Program-made: the position numbers and the translations under genes
The notes under the pieces: model-generated
Database searches by the model: none
What the model saw: only the letters and a program-made list of their open reading frames with translations
Told to the model about the DNA's origin: nothing
DNA from: Burkholderiaceae bacterium
GTDB taxonomy: Bacteria; Pseudomonadota; Gammaproteobacteria; Burkholderiales; Burkholderiaceae_E
NCBI GenBank assembly: GCA_024637155.1
Contig: JAGXFR010000034.1
Coordinates: forward strand, 37,149-101,148
Direction of reading: 5' to 3'
DNA length: 64,000 nt
Shown: one piece after another, positions 1-9,047 of the stretch
Numbering within the stretch: the first letter of the stretch is position 1
How the letters are laid out: each line of letters opens with the position of its first letter

Positions 1-154
1 AGAGCAACCAGCCGCCGGCGCTGAGCAGCGCCGCAGCGATCACCGTGCGCGCGGCCGAGCCGCGCAGCAGCGCTTCGGCGGCGAACAACGCGCCGGCGGT
101 CATCAGGAGCCGGGCCGTTCCGGCCGTCCGTTGGGAGGGGCTGAGATCCTTCAT
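1..154 (-). CDS. Partial hypothetical small membrane protein
   Basis: Only the first 51 codons are inside the window; the gene runs off the left edge. The reading begins MKDLSPSQRTAG and then becomes rich in Ala, Leu and Gly, with two hydrophobic stretches (about residues 16-30 and 36-51) that look like membrane helices joined by a short Arg-containing turn. It lies 110 bp downstream of, and on the same strand as, the DUF2817 gene, so it could be the tail of that operon or have its own promoter. No family is recognised. The start is the first ATG of the open frame. Confidence 0.45.
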   Translation of the reverse strand, partial: MKDLSPSQRTAGTARLLMTAGALFAAEALLRGSAARTVIAAALLSAGGWLL

Positions 155-264
155 GGCGCTAATCTACCGCAGATTTCCGCATCGCGCGCAAGTCCCCGCG
201 CGCGTCCCCGATAAATGGTCGGCAGGCGCCACGCCGGCGTGCGACGTCCGCCGGCGGCGGCGCC

Positions 265-1395
265 TCAGGAACCGCCGCGGCGGCGCACTCCGGGCAGGTG
301 CGCGAGCGCCTGGTCGACGAGTTGCGCGCCCTTCTCGACGATCATCCGGCGCCAGCGCGCGTCATTGGGCCGCAGCGCTTCGAGCAGTTCCGCGCTAATC
401 GCCCGGCCGGTGGCGTCGTCACGGTCTCCGTGCGCATGCAGCCAGTTGTCCGCCCGAATCGCCCGGATCACCCGCTCCTGGGGGTAGGTGCCGAATTCCG
501 GGTAGGCGAAAGCGAAACGACAGGGCGCCGGGAGCGCGGCCTCGATGCCGCGGTCGAGCAGTCCGTTGAGCGGAGTCGACAGCGACTCCCCGGAAGAGGC
601 CGACTTCACAGCGCCGTTCCAGACTTCCTGCGAGAACTGGTGCGATGCGCTTCCCGCCGCGGCGCCGGTGATGAGTTCGCAGGCGCCGAACTCGCCCAGG
701 CCCGTGTGGAAGTCGAGCCAGATCACCGTGCTTGTTTCGGCCAGGTGCTCGCGAACCAGCGCAAGCAGATGCCGGGCTCCCGGCTGACGCACGTGGCCAC
801 CGAACTGCATTCCCTGCGGATATTTGTACTGGCCCTCGATGGCCACCTGCTGGAAGTGGCGCTGGCTGGTTTCCTCGATGAAGCGCTGCGCCGCTGCCCA
901 GCGGCGCGCTTCCCGCTCCGGGTCGAGGTCGAGCGGATTGAGCACTTCGTAGAGCCGCTCGTAGTCGGCCGAAACCTGGCTCGTGTCGAAACTCTCCCGG
1001 AAGTTGCGGTTGAAGTCGACGTTGCCCTCGTTGACGCGCCGGTTCCACGCAAAGCCGTAGGGGTTGTTTGCGTGCTGCAGGACGATCGCGGTGTCGTTGC
1101 CGAGGCCCAGCCGCGGGAGAACGCGACGCGCCACGTAGTGCTGGATCGCGCTGCCCGTGTAGCCCTCGACGCCGTGCGTGCCGCTCGAGAGGACCAGCGC
1201 GTGGCGCGGGCGCCGCGCGCCGAAGATCATGAAGTCCAGCGCGAGCGTCTCGCCTTCGGGTCCTCTTTCGGAGATCGATCGGGAGTCGATCGTGACGTCC
1301 AAGCGGGGAGCGAGGCCGCGCGCGGCCTCGAGCAGGCTCTCGCGCGAAACGCCGTAGGAGGGTTGGAAGAAGGGATCGGTCGGTGTCGCGTTCAT
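265..1395 (-). CDS. DUF2817 family M14-like zinc hydrolase
   Basis: A 376-residue protein of the DUF2817 family, related to M14 zinc carboxypeptidases and deacylases. The likely zinc-binding signature SSGTHGVEG has His74 and Glu77, and further conserved blocks are NRNF and DFHTGLGEFG. No signal peptide is seen, so it is probably cytoplasmic. The start ATG overlaps the stop of the upstream dehydratase gene (ATGA), which indicates translational coupling. The family is poorly characterised; hydrolysis of a peptide or N-acyl amino acid is an inference from the fold. The frame stays open upstream, but that part is antisense-like sequence inside the neighbouring gene. Confidence 0.85.
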   Translation of the reverse strand: MNATPTDPFFQPSYGVSRESLLEAARGLAPRLDVTIDSRSISERGPEGETLALDFMIFGARRPRHALVLSSGTHGVEGYTGSAIQHYVARRVLPRLGLGNDTAIVLQHANNPYGFAWNRRVNEGNVDFNRNFRESFDTSQVSADYERLYEVLNPLDLDPEREARRWAAAQRFIEETSQRHFQQVAIEGQYKYPQGMQFGGHVRQPGARHLLALVREHLAETSTVIWLDFHTGLGEFGACELITGAAAGSASHQFSQEVWNGAVKSASSGESLSTPLNGLLDRGIEAALPAPCRFAFAYPEFGTYPQERVIRAIRADNWLHAHGDRDDATGRAISAELLEALRPNDARWRRMIVEKGAQLVDQALAHLPGVRRRGGS

Positions 1396-2360
1396 GTCTG
1401 GGGGTCGTGCGCAACAGAGGGGGAGAGCGTCGCGGGATCGACGTTGGCGCCGCACATGAGCACGCCGACGCGCTCCCCCGCGGCGGGCTGGTAGGCGCCG
1501 GAGAGCAGCGCGGCAAGCGCCGCTGCGCCGCCCGGCTCGCTGGCGATGCGCAGCGACGCCCAGGCCCAGCGCTGGGCCGCAGTGATCGCCGCGTCGCTGA
1601 CCAGAACGGCGGTGGCGACATGCGCCTGCGCGATCGGAAACATCCAGGAGCCGACGCGTCGGGCACCCAGCGAATCTACCGCCAGTCCGCCGACTTCGAT
1701 GTCGACGGGGTGTCCGGCGGCCAGTGCCGCGTGCAGGGTCGGGCAGCCTTGCGACTCCACCGCGACGACGCGCACGGTGCTTCGGTAGAACGCGGCCATG
1801 CCCCCGATCAGGCCACCGCCCCCGACGGCGACCAGCACGGTGTCCAAGGCCGGCGACTGGCTGACCCACTCCAGCGCGACGGTGCCGGCTCCGGCGAGGG
1901 TTTCGAACTGGTCGTAGGCGTGCGAGCGCAGCGCCCCGCTGCGCGAGGCAAAGGCTTCGCTGGCGGCGAGCGCGTCGGCGTACTGCTCACCCTGCGCGTG
2001 GACCACGGCGCCGAGCGCGCGCAGCTTGACGACCTTCGCAGCCGGCGCGGTGGCGGGCACGAAGATGTTCGCCGGGACCCCGAGCGCACGTGCAGCGTGC
2101 GCCACCGCGATTCCGTGGTTTCCTCCCGAGGCAGCGACGATTCCCGCAGCGGGGAGGCTCTTGTCCTGCTCCCGGGCGGCGAGCAGTCGGTTGAAGGCGC
2201 CGCGCGCCTTGAAGGTTCCGCTGACCTGCAGGAATTCGAGCTTGAGTTCGACCGGGGTTCCCTCGCAGTCGACCGAGATCACCGGGGTGACGCGCACATG
2301 CGGCGCAATGCGCCGGGCGGCGGCGGCAATCTCCGCGGGGTTGAGGCGCGGCAACGACAT
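1392..2360 (-). CDS. PLP-dependent threonine/serine dehydratase-like protein
   Basis: A 322-residue fold-type II PLP enzyme of the threonine dehydratase, serine racemase and hydroxyaspartate dehydratase group. The PLP lysine is Lys51 in SGTFKARGA. SGGNHG is the substrate or cofactor loop, and GGGGLIGG near residue 180 is the phosphate-binding glycine loop. There is no C-terminal ACT domain, so this is a catabolic-type short enzyme, not the allosteric biosynthetic IlvA. It starts 6 bp after the hydratase gene and overlaps the DUF2817 gene by 4 bp. The expected reaction is ammonia elimination from a beta-hydroxy amino acid to a 2-oxo acid; the substrate is not known. Confidence 0.85.
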   Translation of the reverse strand: MSLPRLNPAEIAAAARRIAPHVRVTPVISVDCEGTPVELKLEFLQVSGTFKARGAFNRLLAAREQDKSLPAAGIVAASGGNHGIAVAHAARALGVPANIFVPATAPAAKVVKLRALGAVVHAQGEQYADALAASEAFASRSGALRSHAYDQFETLAGAGTVALEWVSQSPALDTVLVAVGGGGLIGGMAAFYRSTVRVVAVESQGCPTLHAALAAGHPVDIEVGGLAVDSLGARRVGSWMFPIAQAHVATAVLVSDAAITAAQRWAWASLRIASEPGGAAALAALLSGAYQPAAGERVGVLMCGANVDPATLSPSVAHDPQT

Positions 2361-2366
2361 CGTCGC

Positions 2367-3170
2367 TCAGACCACCCGCAGGCTCAGACCCGGCAGCCCG
2401 ATCCCGTCGAGCCGCGTGTGCCAGAGCTGTCCGGGCGCGAGTGGCTGCGCGTCGGTGAGCGTGCCGGTGGTGATCACGTCGCCCGGCGCGAGCGCACGAC
2501 CGCGGGCGCCGAGTTGGCGCACCAGATGACCGAGCGCGTGCAGCGCGCCGTCGAGCACGTCGCTGCCGCGGCCTCGCGCCACCAGCGCATCGCCCTGGTG
2601 GAGTTCGATCGAGAAACGGGCGAGCAGACCGGTCAGCTCATCGGGGCTGCCCGCCAATTCCACGGCGGGTCGGCGTGGACCAACCAGCAGCGCGCCGTGC
2701 AGGGCCTGCGCCGCGAAGGATTCGGCGGCGGTGAATCGCCAGTCGGGGTACGGACTCTGGACGACCTCAACGCCATGCGCAATCCAGTCGAGGGCCGCGG
2801 CGAGGTCGGGCAGCGCCGCGGAGGCTGGGGCGGCGCGCATTCCGAAGACGATCTCGGGTTCGAGGCGCGGAAGCACGAAACGCCCGGCGTCCAGATCGGC
2901 GGATACGCCGTCGAGCAGGCGCAGCGTGGTGTCGTAGATCGGGCCCCAGATCGGGTGGTGCACCCCGTAGAGCGGCCAGATGGTCCGGTTGGTGAAACCG
3001 ATCTTGTAGCCGCGCGGCCGTTCGCCCCGCGCCACCCGGGCGGCGACGATCTCGTCCTGGATACGTTCAGCCTGCGCCAGGTCGTCAAGTTGCGCGAAGG
3101 CGTCGCGCGAAATCAGCCGCTGCACATCCAGGTTGGCGAGGAGATCTGCGGCGGTGAGCGTGCGTGCCAT
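2367..3170 (-). CDS. 2-keto-4-pentenoate hydratase/decarboxylase family protein
   Basis: A 267-residue member of the MhpD/HpcG hydratase family (fumarylacetoacetase fold). Typical blocks are YKIGFTN, the acidic EPEIVF metal-binding stretch and VITTGTLT near the C-terminus. Such enzymes hydrate 2-hydroxy-penta-2,4-dienoates in meta-cleavage pathways, or act as 4-oxalocrotonate decarboxylase. No ring-cleavage dioxygenase is in this window, so the substrate is unassigned. It is the first gene of the minus-strand row and is divergent from pckG, with 247 bp between the two starts. Confidence 0.85.
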   Translation of the reverse strand: MARTLTAADLLANLDVQRLISRDAFAQLDDLAQAERIQDEIVAARVARGERPRGYKIGFTNRTIWPLYGVHHPIWGPIYDTTLRLLDGVSADLDAGRFVLPRLEPEIVFGMRAAPASAALPDLAAALDWIAHGVEVVQSPYPDWRFTAAESFAAQALHGALLVGPRRPAVELAGSPDELTGLLARFSIELHQGDALVARGRGSDVLDGALHALGHLVRQLGARGRALAPGDVITTGTLTDAQPLAPGQLWHTRLDGIGLPGLSLRVV

Positions 3171-3417
3171 GTTCGGTCATCACGGGTTGGGGCACGACGA
3201 TTCTAGCTTGAGCATCCCCGGGAACCCATCGAAATCGCGATTGCGGGTGGTTTGCCTCCCAGCGTCGTGCTCGGGCAAGGCGGCGCGCACCAACGCGCCG
3301 GGTTATGCTCACGTCCGGAGGAGGTCCCGCCGAGTGCTCCGGCGCCGCGGGGGTTTGGGTCGAGGGTGGGCGATGTCCGGCCATGGGCGCGTCCGACCGC
3401 AGCGGATCGGAGGAGTG

Positions 3418-5325
3418 ATGACCTTGAGAAAAGCAATGGACGGCGACCTGTCGCCGGGAGCCCTGGACGTGGTGAAAACGGCTCCGGCGCATGTGCGCCA
3501 TCGCGCACTGGTGGCCTGGGTGGCATCGATCGCGGCACGGACCCGGCCGGCGCGGATTGTCTGGGCCGATGGTTCGGCCGAAGAATACGATCGATTGTGC
3601 GCCGAGATGGTGGCCGCGGGGACGATGCGGCGACTCAACCCGGAACTGCGGCCGAATTCCTACCTGGCCTGTTCCGATCCGGACGACGTTGCGCGGGTCG
3701 AGGACCGCACCTTCATCTGCTGCGAGCAGGAGGAGAACGCGGGCCCCAACAACAACTGGATGGCGCCGGAGCAGATGCGCGCCACGCTCGCGCCGCTGTT
3801 CGACGGCTGCATGCGCGGGCGCACGATGTACGTCGTCCCCTTCTCGATGGGCCCGCTGGGCAGCCATATCGCGCAGATCGGCATCGAGATCTCGGACAGC
3901 CCCTACGTGGTGGCGAACATGCGCATGATGACCCGGATGGGCGCGGCCGTGTACGACGTTCTGGGCGAGGACGGCGCCTTCGTTCCCTGCGTGCACTCGG
4001 TGGGGCGGCCGCTCGCCGAGGGGGAGAAGGATGTTCCCTGGCCGTGCAACCCGGTCAAGTACATCGTCCACTTTCCCGAGACGCGCGAGATCTGGTCGTT
4101 CGGCTCCGGTTATGGCGGCAACGCGCTGCTTGGCAAGAAGTGCCTGGCGCTGCGCATTGCCTCGGCGATGGGCCACGCGGAGGCCCGCACCGGCGCGCTG
4201 GGATGGTACGCGGAGCACATGCTGATCCTCGCGCTGACCTCACCGCAGGGGCACAAGGTGCACGTGGCGGCTGCGTTCCCCTCGGCGTGCGGCAAGACCA
4301 ATCTCGCGATGCTCGTGCCGCCGACGGGCTTCGAGGGTTGGACGGTCTCGACCATCGGCGACGATATCGCCTGGATCAAGCCCCACGAAGACGGGCGCCT
4401 GTACGCGATCAATCCGGAAGCCGGGTTCTTCGGGGTGGCGCCAGGGACCAGCGAGCAGTCCAATCCGAATGCCATGGCGACGATGCGTCGCGATGCGATC
4501 TTCACCAACGTCGCGCTCACCGACGAGGGAGACGTCTGGTGGGAGGGGATGGGCCCGCCGCCGGCGCACCTGATCGACTGGCAAGGCAAGGATTGGGACC
4601 CGTCGTGCGGTCGCAAGGCCGCGCATCCGAACGCGCGCTTCACGGTTTCGGCCGCGCAGTGCCCGTCGATCGATGCGCACTGGGACAGTGTCGCGGGCGT
4701 GCCGATCGACGCCTTCGTTTTCGGAGGTCGGCGCTCGAGCACGATTCCGCTCGTCACGCAGGCGCGCTCGTGGGACGAGGGGGTATACATGGCGGCGACG
4801 ATGGGTTCGCAGACCACCGCCGCGCAAGCCGGGGCGGTTGGGGTCGTGCGCCGCGACCCCTTCGCCATGCTGCCGTTTTGCGGTTACCACATGGGCGATC
4901 ATTTCGAGCACTGGCTCGAGCTCGGGCGCAGGCTTTCCGCGAAGGGAGCGCGCTTGCCCGCGATCTTCTGCGTCAACTGGTTTCATGTCGACGGCGAGGG
5001 ACGCTACATCTGGCCGGGCTTCGGCGAGAACATGCGCGTACTCGCTTGGATGGCGGGACGGCTCGCCGACACGGCCGGTGGCGAGGAAACGGCGCTCGGC
5101 GTGAGCCCGCGCTACGAAGATCTGCACTGGACCGGGCTGGAGTTTCCGAAGGGCGCTTTCGGGCAGATCACGGCCATCCGGAGCGAGGAATGGCAGCGGG
5201 AGCTGACCCAGCACGACGAGTTGTTCCGGCAGTATGGACAGCGGATTCCGCAGGAATTGCTGCGCATCCGCGACACGCTTGGATCACGGATCGAGAAGTC
5301 AGGGAAGGGCGTGCAGCAGAAGTAA
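3418..5325 (+). CDS. pckG: Phosphoenolpyruvate carboxykinase (GTP)
   Basis: A 635-residue PEP carboxykinase of the GTP-dependent class (EC 4.1.1.32), converting oxaloacetate and GTP to PEP, CO2 and GDP at the entry to gluconeogenesis. The kinase-1a P-loop is FPSACGKTN, with the class-typical reactive cysteine at residue 291. Other family blocks are [24 protein letters not shown] and [11 protein letters not shown]. The start ATG follows a strong GGAGGAG ribosome-binding site at about 3409; the longer open frame to 3133 lacks one. The stop codon lies inside a 14-bp palindrome (5321-5334), described separately. Confidence 0.96.
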   Translation: MTLRKAMDGDLSPGALDVVKTAPAHVRHRALVAWVASIAARTRPARIVWADGSAEEYDRLCAEMVAAGTMRRLNPELRPNSYLACSDPDDVARVEDRTFICCEQEENAGPNNNWMAPEQMRATLAPLFDGCMRGRTMYVVPFSMGPLGSHIAQIGIEISDSPYVVANMRMMTRMGAAVYDVLGEDGAFVPCVHSVGRPLAEGEKDVPWPCNPVKYIVHFPETREIWSFGSGYGGNALLGKKCLALRIASAMGHAEARTGALGWYAEHMLILALTSPQGHKVHVAAAFPSACGKTNLAMLVPPTGFEGWTVSTIGDDIAWIKPHEDGRLYAINPEAGFFGVAPGTSEQSNPNAMATMRRDAIFTNVALTDEGDVWWEGMGPPPAHLIDWQGKDWDPSCGRKAAHPNARFTVSAAQCPSIDAHWDSVAGVPIDAFVFGGRRSSTIPLVTQARSWDEGVYMAATMGSQTTAAQAGAVGVVRRDPFAMLPFCGYHMGDHFEHWLELGRRLSAKGARLPAIFCVNWFHVDGEGRYIWPGFGENMRVLAWMAGRLADTAGGEETALGVSPRYEDLHWTGLEFPKGAFGQITAIRSEEWQRELTQHDELFRQYGQRIPQELLRIRDTLGSRIEKSGKGVQQK

Positions 5326-5368
5326 GCGCTTACTATTACCGAATACTTTAAGAGTGTGAGCGCTTACT
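5321..5368. repeat. Paired GTRAGCGCTTAC palindromes between convergent pckG and pdxA
   Basis: AGTAAGCGCTTACT at 5321-5334 is a perfect palindrome overlapping the pckG stop codon. A near copy, GTGAGCGCTTACT, lies at 5356-5368, with centres 34 bp apart. The two copies can also pair as a 10-bp stem with a 28-nt loop. Alternatives are a bidirectional transcription terminator without a clear U-tract, or a pair of operators for a LacI-like repressor (central AGCGCT). A third 12-mer GTGAGCGCTTAC is at 11065-11076. Confidence 0.5.
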
Positions 5369-5384
5369 GCTAAATGGCGTGACC

Positions 5385-6347
5385 TCAGCGAATATTCCCG
5401 TCGTAGATTTCGCGCGCGCAGTCGATGGCGCGGATCAGGCTGCGCGGATCGGCACGCCCGCTTCCCGCGATGTCGAACGCCGTACCATGATCCGGACTGG
5501 TGCGCACGAAGGGCAGCCCCAGGGTGACGTTGACGCCTTCGTCGAGGCCGAGGTACTTGACGGGGATCAATCCTTGGTCGTGATACATGGCGATCACGGC
5601 GTCGAAGCGCTCGAGCCCACGCGCCTGCATGAAGATCGTGTCCGGCGGGAAGGGGCCCGAAACGGCGATGCCACGCGCACGCGCGGCCGCGATCGCCGGG
5701 ACGATCTGCTCGACTTCCTCGGAGCCGAACAGTCCGTCCTCGCCGGCATGGGGATTGAGCCCCGCGACTGCGAGCCGGGGCTGCGCGATTCCTGCCTTGC
5801 GCAGTCCTGCGTCGGCAATCTCGATGGTACGCAGCACGGTGGCGGGCGTGATGTTCGACACGGCCGTGCGCAGTGCCTCATGAACGGTGACGAGCACCAC
5901 GCGTAGCTCGGGGTTGACCAGCATCATGCGCACTTCGCAACCACCGGCCAGGGAGGCGAGCAGTTCGGTATGACCCGGGTAGTTGTGTCCGGCGCGCCGC
6001 ATGGCGGCCTTGGAGATCGGCGCCGTGACGATCGCGCCGACCTCGCCGCGCATCGCCATTTCCACGGCGTACACGATGTACCGATAGGCGGCATCGCCGG
6101 CCGTCGCGTCGAGTACGCCGATCTCCGGGTACGGCGCGCGCAGCGCCTCGACCGGCATGATCTCGCGGGGCATCGGCAGCCCGAGCCGTGTCGCCTGCGC
6201 GGCGAGCACGCCCGGGTCGCCCACGACGACGCAGCGCTGGGCCAGCAGCGGATCCGACATCGCCTTGAGGATGATCTCCGGTCCGATTCCGCAGACGTCG
6301 CCGAGCGTGATGGCGATTCTCGCGGGAGCATTTCGTGCGCTGTGCAT
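5385..6347 (-). CDS. pdxA: PdxA family 4-hydroxythreonine-4-phosphate dehydrogenase
   Basis: A 320-residue PdxA-family NAD-dependent dehydrogenase (canonical role: oxidation of 4-phosphohydroxy-L-threonine in pyridoxal phosphate synthesis). Metal and substrate blocks visible are TAPISK, GHTELLA and MYHDQGLIPVKYLG. The N-terminal loop reads GDVCGIGPEI where most PdxA proteins have a GDPAGIGPEI-type sequence. The start at MHSARN puts the first strand about 10 residues in, as in the family; the open frame continues to 6455 but adds non-homologous sequence. No other B6 gene is adjacent, so a paralogue acting on a phosphothreonate-like or diol substrate is possible. Confidence 0.85.
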   Translation of the reverse strand: MHSARNAPARIAITLGDVCGIGPEIILKAMSDPLLAQRCVVVGDPGVLAAQATRLGLPMPREIMPVEALRAPYPEIGVLDATAGDAAYRYIVYAVEMAMRGEVGAIVTAPISKAAMRRAGHNYPGHTELLASLAGGCEVRMMLVNPELRVVLVTVHEALRTAVSNITPATVLRTIEIADAGLRKAGIAQPRLAVAGLNPHAGEDGLFGSEEVEQIVPAIAAARARGIAVSGPFPPDTIFMQARGLERFDAVIAMYHDQGLIPVKYLGLDEGVNVTLGLPFVRTSPDHGTAFDIAGSGRADPRSLIRAIDCAREIYDGNIR

Positions 6348-6555
6348 TCTGTCCACCAGGTGGCTACTTCCCCGTGGGCGATTATCGGTGCCTGGGGGAG
6401 TATCTGGCAAATGGGCCGCGGGGGATTGTGGGCGCGGCCGAGTTCGGGTATCCATGCAGGGTGTGGCGTTCGGCCGGCACGGAGTCGCCTCAGCACAAAC
6501 CGGGGCGCGCCGCGCGTACCGGGCACCGAATCGTGATCGACTGAGGGCAGCGGGA

Positions 6556-8181
6556 ATGGAAGCATTCGACTATGTGATCGTGGGCGCGGGAACGGCGGGG
6601 TGCCTGCTCGCCAACCGGCTCTCGGCGGATCCCGGGGTGCGCGTGCTGCTGCTCGAAGCGGGCGGGCGCGACAATTACCGATGGATCCGCATCCCGGTGG
6701 GCTACCTGTACTGCATTGGCAATCCCCGCACCGACTGGATGTACCAGACGCAAGCCGAGCCCGGCTTGAATGGGCGCTCGATCAAGTATCCGCGCGGCAG
6801 GGTCTGGGGCGGCTGCTCGTCGATCAACGGGATGATCTACATGCGTGGGCAGCGCAACGACTACGACGGCTGGGCGCGGGAGAATCCGGGTTGGTCGTGG
6901 GACGAAGTGCTGCCGTACTTTCTGCGCCACGAGGACCACCACAGCCTCGATGCCGGCGGCACCGACCCGGCTCACGGGCACGGCGGGGAGTGGCGCGTCG
7001 AACGCCAGCGGCTTTCCTGGGAGATCCTCGACGCATTTCGCGAGGCGGCCGGACAATGCGGAATCCCGCCCACCGACGACTTCACCCGTGGCGACAACTT
7101 CGGCTCGGGCTACTTCGAGGTCAACCAGCGTCGCGGCGTGCGCTGGAGTGCGGCGATGGGTTTCCTGCATCCGGTCCTGACGCGCCCGAACCTCGTGGTG
7201 ATCAGCCATGCGCAGGTGACCCGTCTCGTGTGGCGCGACGACGGGCCGCGGCGCGTCGACGGCGTCGAGTACCGGGTCGGGCTCGACGCGCCGCAGGTGG
7301 CACGCGCCAAGCACGAGGTGGTCATGGCGGCCGGTTCGGTGGGGACGACACAGATCCTGCAGCTTTCCGGAATCGGGGATCCGGGCCATCTGCAGGCGGT
7401 CGGGGTCACTCCCCAGGTGGCGCTGCCCGGGGTCGGGGAGAATCTTCAGGATCATCTGCAGATGCGGATGATCTTTCGGATTCGATCGGGCGTGCGCACG
7501 GTCAATATGCTGGCGAACAGTCTGTGGGGAAAGGTCGCGATGGGCCTCGAGTACGCGCTGTTCAAGCGCGGACCGATGACCATGGCGCCCAGTCAGCTCG
7601 GGGCATTCACGAAGTCCGACCCGGGGCAGGCGAGCCCCAACCTCGAATGGCACGTGCAGCCCTTGTCGCTCGATCGCTTCGGCGAGCCGCTGCATCGCTT
7701 CCCGGCTTTCACCGCGTCGGTGTGCAATCTGCGGCCGAGCTCGCGTGGGTCGATCCGGATCGTGTCGCCGGATGCCGCCGTGGCGCCGCGGATCGCGCCG
7801 AACTATCTGTCGAGCGAGCAGGATCGTGCGGTGGCGGTAACCGGGCTGCGCATGACGCGGCGCATCATGGCCGCGCCGGCGATGCAGCCGTTCGAGGCGC
7901 GCGAACATCTGCCGGGCGCGGAGGTGGAGAGCGCGGAGGATCTTGCGCATGCCGCGGGTGACATCGGGACGACGATCTTCCATCCGGTCGGGACCTGCAA
8001 GATGGGTCCGGCTGACGATCCGATGGCGGTGGTCGATGCGCGACTGCGGGTGCACGGCGTTGCGGGGCTGCGCATCGCGGACGCCTCGATCATGCCGACG
8101 ATCACGTCGGGGAATACGGCGAGCCCCGTGCTCATGATCGCGGAGCGCGCCGCGGCGATGATCCGGGCGGATCAGGCGTAG
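6556..8181 (+). CDS. GMC family FAD-dependent oxidoreductase (choline dehydrogenase-like)
   Basis: A 541-residue glucose-methanol-choline oxidoreductase. The N-terminal dinucleotide-binding motif is VGAGTAGC (residues 9-16), with the adenine-ribose acid in LLLEAGG. The GMC signatures RGRVWGGCSSING and AAGSVGTTQILQLSGIG are present. The C-terminal catalytic His and Asn lie in FHPVGTCKMG and SGNTASPVL. It oxidises an alcohol using FAD; the alcohol cannot be read from sequence, and no aldehyde dehydrogenase is adjacent to identify choline. The ATG at 6556 directly precedes the FAD motif. Its 3' end is part of a 59-bp repeat that carries the first parS site. Confidence 0.93.
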   Translation: MEAFDYVIVGAGTAGCLLANRLSADPGVRVLLLEAGGRDNYRWIRIPVGYLYCIGNPRTDWMYQTQAEPGLNGRSIKYPRGRVWGGCSSINGMIYMRGQRNDYDGWARENPGWSWDEVLPYFLRHEDHHSLDAGGTDPAHGHGGEWRVERQRLSWEILDAFREAAGQCGIPPTDDFTRGDNFGSGYFEVNQRRGVRWSAAMGFLHPVLTRPNLVVISHAQVTRLVWRDDGPRRVDGVEYRVGLDAPQVARAKHEVVMAAGSVGTTQILQLSGIGDPGHLQAVGVTPQVALPGVGENLQDHLQMRMIFRIRSGVRTVNMLANSLWGKVAMGLEYALFKRGPMTMAPSQLGAFTKSDPGQASPNLEWHVQPLSLDRFGEPLHRFPAFTASVCNLRPSSRGSIRIVSPDAAVAPRIAPNYLSSEQDRAVAVTGLRMTRRIMAAPAMQPFEAREHLPGAEVESAEDLAHAAGDIGTTIFHPVGTCKMGPADDPMAVVDARLRVHGVAGLRIADASIMPTITSGNTASPVLMIAERAAAMIRADQA

Positions 8182-8210
8182 CGTTGTTTCACGTGAAACA
8201 TGGGGTGCGG
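8152..8210 (+). repeat. 59-bp direct repeat, copy 1 (GMC gene tail plus parS)
   Basis: This copy covers the last 10 codons (including the stop) of the GMC oxidoreductase gene and the adjacent parS1. It aligns without gaps to 8719-8777, with 7 mismatches in 59 positions and an offset of 567 bp. Confidence 0.8.
8185..8200. promoter_or_regulatory. parS1 centromere site
   Basis: TGTTTCACGTGAAACA is a perfect 16-bp match to the bacterial chromosomal parS consensus bound by ParB. It begins 4 bp after the GMC stop codon and about 4.5 kb from parB. Confidence 0.95.
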
Positions 8211-8718
8211 GTCGCCGCGCAGTGCGACGCGATCGGCGTCGCTCCCGACGACACGCGCCGAACCGTGCGTGGCGCGACGCGGCCAGGCGTCCGCGTTCGC
8301 GGCTCGAACCCCGCTCGGCGCGGCCGCCTGACCCCATCGCGCAGGGTGAGCCCCTCCGAGCGCCAGCAGGTCGCTACGCTGAAGTCCACCGGCACGCGCT
8401 CGGCGCGCGACGATCGGTGGCGGCGTGCCGTCTCGCGGCGAGCGCCCGGCTCGTAACCCGGGCGCTTTCCGCCGCAAACCTGCCCGCATCCGCCGCGATC
8501 GAACGCGGGTGTTCACCCGGAAACGCGGGATAGAGTAGCCGTCCCGGCGTGTCGCGCCGCGAGTTTCCCCCGGAAGACTGCGCGCGCTGTCGCAGTTGCC
8601 GGCGCGCCGCTGGTTGACGGATGCGCGATCGGGTAAGAAGCCTGTCCCACACACGCCAGGGGCTTCGCCGCACCGGCATCGGCATGCGGCATGGGTCTGC
8701 GTGCCTTCGTATCGCGCT

Positions 8719-8777
8719 GCGCCGATGATCCGGGAGGGCCACGCGTAGCGTTGTTTCACGTGAAACCTGGGGCGCGG
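8719..8777 (+). repeat. 59-bp direct repeat, copy 2 (decayed GMC tail plus parS2)
   Basis: Copy 2 of the segment at 8152-8210. In the matching frame it reads A-P-M-I-R-E-G-H-A-stop, against A-A-M-I-R-A-D-Q-A-stop in the real gene. The flanking sequence on its left also shows weak similarity (8 of 11 bases). It looks like a remnant of a duplicated gene end. Confidence 0.75.
8752..8767. promoter_or_regulatory. parS2 centromere site (15 of 16)
   Basis: TGTTTCACGTGAAACC matches the parS consensus except for the last base. It lies inside repeat copy 2, 567 bp from parS1. Confidence 0.92.
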
Positions 8778-9005
8778 TTCGAGGCTTGGTGCGTCGCGGT
8801 CAGACCTGGGCCCTGGCCCGAGATGGAACGCGCGTCGGGATGCCTCATTGCGCGCTGTGCGCAGGGTCCCTCGCCGAGCCGGTAACGAGCGGCGAACGAG
8901 GGTACCTGGGCACGGCGCGCGGCGCTCCACTTCCAGACGCGTCCGGTCGAGGAGCGCCAAGGAACTCTGCATCGGGTGCGCTACGGCCCCCGCGCCGGCT
9001 CGCCA

Positions 9006-9021
9006 TGTTTCACGTGAAACA
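9006..9021. promoter_or_regulatory. parS3 centromere site overlapping the mnmG promoter
   Basis: TGTTTCACGTGAAACA is a perfect parS. It ends 20 bp before a TATAAT hexamer, so it covers or abuts the expected -35 position of the mnmG promoter. ParB loading here could affect transcription of the operon that encodes parAB. Confidence 0.95.
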
Positions 9022-9041
9022 TCGCCGGCAGACCACGAAGT

Positions 9042-9047
9042 TATAAT
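9042..9047 (+). promoter_or_regulatory. Probable -10 element of the mnmG operon
   Basis: A perfect TATAAT stands out in GC-rich sequence 78 bp upstream of the mnmG start. No good -35 is found 17 bp upstream, where parS3 ends. That suggests either an activator-dependent promoter or a promoter controlled through ParB. Confidence 0.55.

Noticed and set aside
1383..3206. A 607-residue plus-strand frame opposite the dehydratase and hydratase genes
   Set aside because: Antisense shadow without motifs; the minus strand carries complete, coupled enzyme genes.
8184..9046. Plus-strand frames beginning MFHVKH
   Set aside because: The peptide is only the translation of the parS palindrome; the rest is not protein-like.
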